Of a DNA stretch of 64,000 nt, positions 59,959 through 64,000 are shown in pieces. Made by a program: the position numbers and the translations under genes. The stretch spans positions 1,580,201 to 1,644,200 of the forward strand of contig PTEX01000145.1 in NCBI GenBank assembly GCA_003342815.1, written 5' to 3'. The notes under the pieces were generated by a model. The model worked only from the letters and a program-made list of their open reading frames with translations, was not told the origin of the DNA and did not search any database. This DNA comes from Eudromia elegans. Lineage: Eukaryota > Chordata > Aves > Tinamiformes > Tinamidae. The first letter of the stretch is position 1. The number at the start of each line of letters is the position of its first letter.

Positions 59959-62900
59959 GTACTGTGAATTCAATACAGACATGAACAGATTATGACATAA
60001 TTGTAGAGTGCTTTTGACACTGCTATTGCTTTAGTGCTTTGTATCTTCCTGAAAAGATTTCTTAGTGTGGCCCTTACATGTCTGTCTCTATAAAGCATTG
60101 TCTGAAGCAATGATGAAAAAGAGTATGCAAAATAAAATGATGATTTTTTTTTCATAAATTTCTAAATGATCAACTTTAAAATACAAGAACATCTGATTTG
60201 TTAGTTACCTGTTTGCTTGTTCCAGCCCTTCCGTGAGCTGCTCATACAGCAAAAATCCAAACTAAAGTAACAAGAAAACCCCTCAGGAATGATCCCAGAA
60301 GGATCCATACCTGATCTTAATGATTCAAGACCAGTTCCTTTGACTAGAAAATGTTAATCTCAACTAAGCCATTTAGTGTGGCAAAAATTACCTATTGGAG
60401 GTCTTCAGAGATCTGTGCTCTGCGGGCAGCATTCTACAAGGTGGCATCCGCACTGAATCGCCTTCTTGGGAGCTTGCAGAGAGAATTTAGGAAGATGAAA
60501 TTCGCCTGCCTAAATTAATACTTCCCCTAGTTATTTTAGGCTATTCACATTCTTTTAAAAAGTATAGTTGTGAGACAAAACGTGATCTTAAGAGAATTCT
60601 TTGGCAGAAATACCATAAATGTTTTTTTCTCTTTCCTTCTAGTATCTCTATCTAAATTTGAAAGGGAGATACAGTCTCAATTGAATGATTTCCTGTGAGA
60701 TCTTAAGGAAATTCAGGTCCTCATGAGGGACTCCTCTTTTAAAATGGAAATCTCTCTTTTTTACTGAAGGCTCTCATTACAGCCTTTAGTCTATTATTTT
60801 ACTTTGCCTTTTCTTTTTTTCTTTTCTTTATTTTTTTTTTCTAGTCTGGTTATTATGATCTATTTAGCACCAAAATAAATCACAAGCAAACTAGCATTCA
60901 GCTAGTCCAATATTCAGTTTCTATTACATGTAGGTTTAAATTATATTGTTAAAAAAATGACAACTCATTTTGTCAATATTTTTGTAATGGATAAGTCATA
61001 ACAGTGATGCCGTCAAGCTCTCTTTCACTAATGAACATTGATACTTTTATACCCTCAAATTTACTGTCAAATGTTTCTGAACCTGAAGGTCTTGTTTCTG
61101 CACTATGTGACAGATACTCTTTTTAGACCAATTCTGTTCCAAATTAGAAGATTTGTCACTTCACAACTCCTTCTGGAAATTGCTATTGCAGGGGAGCAGT
61201 GTGGGAAGGAGGGAAAGGACCATGAAAAACACACTCTAGAGATTCCTCGTGAGATCAATTTGCAATGTGAATTGCATCTAATCTGGGGACTTTGGATTTT
61301 TTTGAAGTTCCACTAACTAAAGAGATCACAAGGCATATCTAGGTTGCAGCTAATGTATTTGGAGAAAAGCTGGTTCAGATGGCACATGGCAAATTCGGAA
61401 TAAATGATTTCACTTTTTTTTTTTTATATAGATTTGTACCACCCAGTGAGGAAAATAGGAAAATTGTAACAGCCATAAAGCAAGGTAAACTCCTAAAATA
61501 AAATAGTCCTTATGCAAAATTCTGAACTTTCCGCACATTCTTTTCAACTGCATCTCCTTTATCCCCTTCCCCTCCCTTCTCCTCCCTTCCCTTCCCCTCC
61601 CCTCCCTTCCCTTCCCCTCCCTTCCCCTCCCTTCCCCTCCCTTCCCTTCCCTTCCCCTCCCTTCCCTTCCCCTCCCTTCCCCTCCCNNNNNNNNNNNNNN
61701 NNNNNNNNNNNNNNNNNNNNNNNNNNNNNNNNNNNNNNNNNNNNNNNNNNNNNNNNNNNNNNNNNNNNNNNNNNNNNNNNNNNNNNNNNNNNNNNNNNNN
61801 NNNNNNNNNNNNNNNNNNNNNNNNNNNNNNNNNNNNNNNNNNNNNNNNNNNNNNNNNNNNNNNNNNNNNNNNNNNNNNNNNNNNNNNNNNNNNNNNNNNN
61901 NNNNNNNNNNNNNNNNNNNNNNNNNNNNNNNNNNNNNNNNNNNNNNNNNNNNNAAAAAAAAAAAAAAAAAAAAACAAAAAAAAACCAAAAAAAAAACCAC
62001 CACCAAACTGGTGGGAGCAGCAAAGAAACAAAAATAAGCAAGCATGCACAGAAGTAAGCTAGAACTGAGTAATAAACAAAATGTGAACATATTCTTCCAT
62101 GAAGAATATGCTATGTTGTATAACATAGCATATAACATATAACATATCTTGCTATGTTGTATAAATATCAGACAAATTTTGTTTTGGGGAGGTCATATGA
62201 ATTTACAGGAGCAAAGAACATGGGTAATTTTGTCATGCTTTGTTCAAAAATCTACAGATAGAGCAAAAATTACTCTTCAATACTCATGCTGGCCATACTA
62301 GTTGGATTAAGTTAAGCATAATTACAAGTACTTTTCATAAAGATTTAGCACTTAAGAATTTCTGATATGTGTATGTCCTAGCTGCCTCATGCTTTAGTTT
62401 TATTTTTGTTTGTTGTTTTTGTTTGTTTTCATTTTATTAACTCTAGCATCTTATAAAACAATGTGGGAATACAAAACATGTGATGGAGAAACACCATTAA
62501 CTTTGGCTGCAAAAGCTGGCTTTGTGGAAAATGTAAGAGCGTTACTGGAAAAGGGTGTTTGGCCAAATACCACAAATGACAAAGGAGAAACTCCACTTCT
62601 TATTGGTAATTGCCTCCTTTCCCTGTGTTTAAGCAAAAAAAAAAAAAAAAAAGTAGCTCTTCTCATCAGCTAAACTGGCACGTCCATTTCTGCAGACTCA
62701 AGAACTGACTCTAACAAGGGGTATTTAGGTCCAATTTTGCAAATCCTTGTAGCTGTGAGTAACTTCTACTGCTCTAAGTACTCCTGTTGGCTTGTATTTA
62801 AAATGGTGGTCATCTTTTTAGGTGGAAATAATATCCAACTTTTTAAAACATGCCGGGCATTCAGTCAACACTAGTTATGCCCTAGGTGATCACCAAGATG

Positions 62901-64000
62901 AAATTTTGCTCTTGAAGATACTCCTAGGAGTCTGATATCTGTTTATTTTCTTCAAGACAATTTCTCCATACCTTCAGATATTTTAAGGTCTTTAGCAGCT
63001 GGGTCCTGTGTATCTTAAGGTTTGAGTACTGTAGAGAATATGCTGCTGCTTAAACTTTCAAGCCTGTAATTTATACTGAATATTTTTATTTTTATTGAAT
63101 GATTTGAAAATCAAGAAGCTCATTTCTCTCCCTCTTGTACTAAAAATGAGTTTTAACTACATTGCTAAGCAATACCTCAAGAAAAGTGATTCTTTTGCAA
63201 GTTTTTATGACGCTGATAGAATTAACTATACCTCATTACATATGAGCTGTGTCAGATTCCAATTCCTGTTGAAAATGGAAATGTATTCATTTTTCTGAAG
63301 ATAAATGAGTACAATTCTCATGTACTATATAACAAAATATTATTAGACTAAGAAAGAAAATACAGTATATAATATAATTATTAATATTTATATGCTCAGT
63401 TCGCTGAGCTGTTTTTGCGTTTTATTCAGATGCAATTAATGTATTGAAATTTTAAGGCCCTAAAGCATTTTGAGAGACTTCCTTTACAGCTGTTTTAAAC
63501 CTGAAACTTTCACATTGTTTTTAGCCTTTGCTATTTGAATACTGAAAAGAACAACCAGAGCTAATGTAAAATATGTTTTTCCTTATAATGATAATTTATT
63601 TCCATAAATATTTCCTTATATGAACTCCTAAATACTAAGTTTTGGCAGCTATGTATTGTTTATATAAATTTTTTTATATATATATCACGGTATGCTGAGA
63701 TGTGCTAGTAGATACTGATCTGTATCATATATTTCCATGTTAGGCTCAGCATAACAGAAAGGTGGTTAGTACTTATTAGACAATTGGACTGTTGCTTCTT
63801 TCAAACTTTGGGCTTGTATTCACAAAAGCTGAATTTGTTAGCCCCGTGAGGCTGGTCTCTCTCAGCTCTATCATCAATCAGACCCACTATTCCAATGGAC
63901 AGTTAGGAAGTGAAATTAAACTCTTAACTCTGGAACTTTTATGCAAATAAGTTCCTGTTCAACTTATCCATGAAAACTTCAAACTGGGAATCTCAAAAGG
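59846..64000 (+). CDS. ASB15: ASB15, ankyrin repeat and SOCS box protein, 5' part only
   Basis: Three plus-strand exons are seen: 59846-59958, 61432-61484 and 62447-62605. The product starts [20 protein letters not shown], continues [19 protein letters not shown], then after a break [38 protein letters not shown] and [10 protein letters not shown]. These match ASB15 in order. ASB proteins bind substrates by ankyrin repeats and recruit elongin B/C and cullin 5 through a C-terminal SOCS box; ASB15 is mainly expressed in muscle. The SOCS box and most ankyrin repeats lie beyond the right edge. The stretch that should follow AIKQG (about 43 residues in human, with the first ankyrin repeat) is absent, and the intron where it belongs contains an N gap. 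An in-frame TAA six bases before the ATG fixes the start. Confidence 0.93.
59959..61431. other. ASB15: ASB15 intron after exon 1
   Basis: 1.47 kb without recognised exon or repeat family. Confidence 0.7.
61432..61484 (+). CDS. ASB15: ASB15 coding exon 2
   Basis: 53 bases completing arginine and encoding [17 protein letters not shown] plus one base of glycine. Acceptor TTTTTATATAG, donor GTAAAC. The human counterpart is RFVPLSAQNRKLVEAIKQG. Confidence 0.9.
61560..61686. repeat. Pyrimidine-only CCCTTCCC satellite at gap edge
   Basis: About 127 bases of C and T only, built from CCCTT and CCCCTCCCTT units, running into the gap. All purine on the other strand. The true length is unknown because the gap cuts it. 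Confidence 0.95.
61687..61953. other. Assembly gap, 267 N
   Basis: Undetermined bases between a pyrimidine satellite and an A-rich tract (61954-61996), within the ASB15 intron where an exon is expected. Open frames running through it are artefacts. Confidence 1.
62106..62133. repeat. Perfect inverted repeat, 12-base arms
   Basis: ATATGCTATGTT, a four-base loop GTAT, then AACATAGCATAT. The stretch that follows repeats ATAACATAT and GCTATGTTGTATAA. It could form a hairpin, though it is AT-rich. Confidence 0.9.
62447..62605 (+). CDS. ASB15: ASB15 ankyrin exon
   Basis: 159 bases: [36 protein letters not shown] and [16 protein letters not shown]. It contains one full ankyrin repeat ([13 protein letters not shown]...LLEKG) and the start of the next. 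Acceptor CTCTAG, donor GTAATT, phase 1 in and out. Confidence 0.95.
62606..64000. other. ASB15: ASB15 intron at the right edge
   Basis: 1.4 kb of AT-rich intron with an A-run at 62635-62652 and a TA run near 63674-63685. The next ankyrin exon was not seen before the window ends. Confidence 0.7.

Noticed and set aside
61410-62138. Long frames spanning the N gap
   Set aside because: They exist only because N codons carry no stops and the flanks are simple repeats.

Overview
This is nuclear DNA from a vertebrate, very probably a bird. CR1 retrotransposon copies in the avian style (reverse-transcriptase fragments and a 3' end finishing in the ATTCTATGATTC unit) lie next to a conserved gene block with vertebrate exon-intron structure. 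AT-rich introns alternate with two CpG islands. No prokaryotic gene, CRISPR array or phage was seen.

Layout, left to right. (1) 1-22,405, minus strand: the 5' half of a gene of the ATP6AP1 (V-ATPase accessory subunit S1, Ac45) family. Six exons give 211 in-frame residues from signal peptide to mid-luminal domain; the rest should lie beyond the left edge. (2) 22,406-30,022: intergenic, with two decayed CR1 pieces of opposite orientation. (3) 30,023-46,839, minus strand: IQUB, reconstructed as 11 coding exons and 754 codons, starting at a CpG island with an RFX-type X-box. (4) 46,840-51,139: intergenic. (5) 51,140-54,181, minus strand: complete NDUFA5, five exons and 116 codons, with a CpG-island promoter carrying four NRF1-type sites. 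(6) 54,182-59,845: intergenic or ASB15 leader region. (7) 59,846-64,000, plus strand: the first exons of ASB15, interrupted by a 267-base assembly gap that probably hides an ankyrin exon.

The order IQUB - NDUFA5 - ASB15, with these orientations, is the vertebrate arrangement known from human 7q31. The genes do not form one pathway: proton-pump assembly (ATP6AP1-like), flagellar radial spoke (IQUB), respiratory complex I (NDUFA5) and a muscle-associated ubiquitin ligase adaptor (ASB15). The promoters fit these roles: an X-box at the ciliary gene and NRF1 sites at the respiratory gene.

The points most worth checking are an ATP6AP1-family gene beside IQUB with a probable GC-AG intron, an IQUB gene with no visible ubiquitin-like domain, and the hidden ASB15 exon. 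I found no evidence of a wholly new biological system. All gene models come from reading splice sites and frames by eye and from remembered family sequences; no alignment was run.
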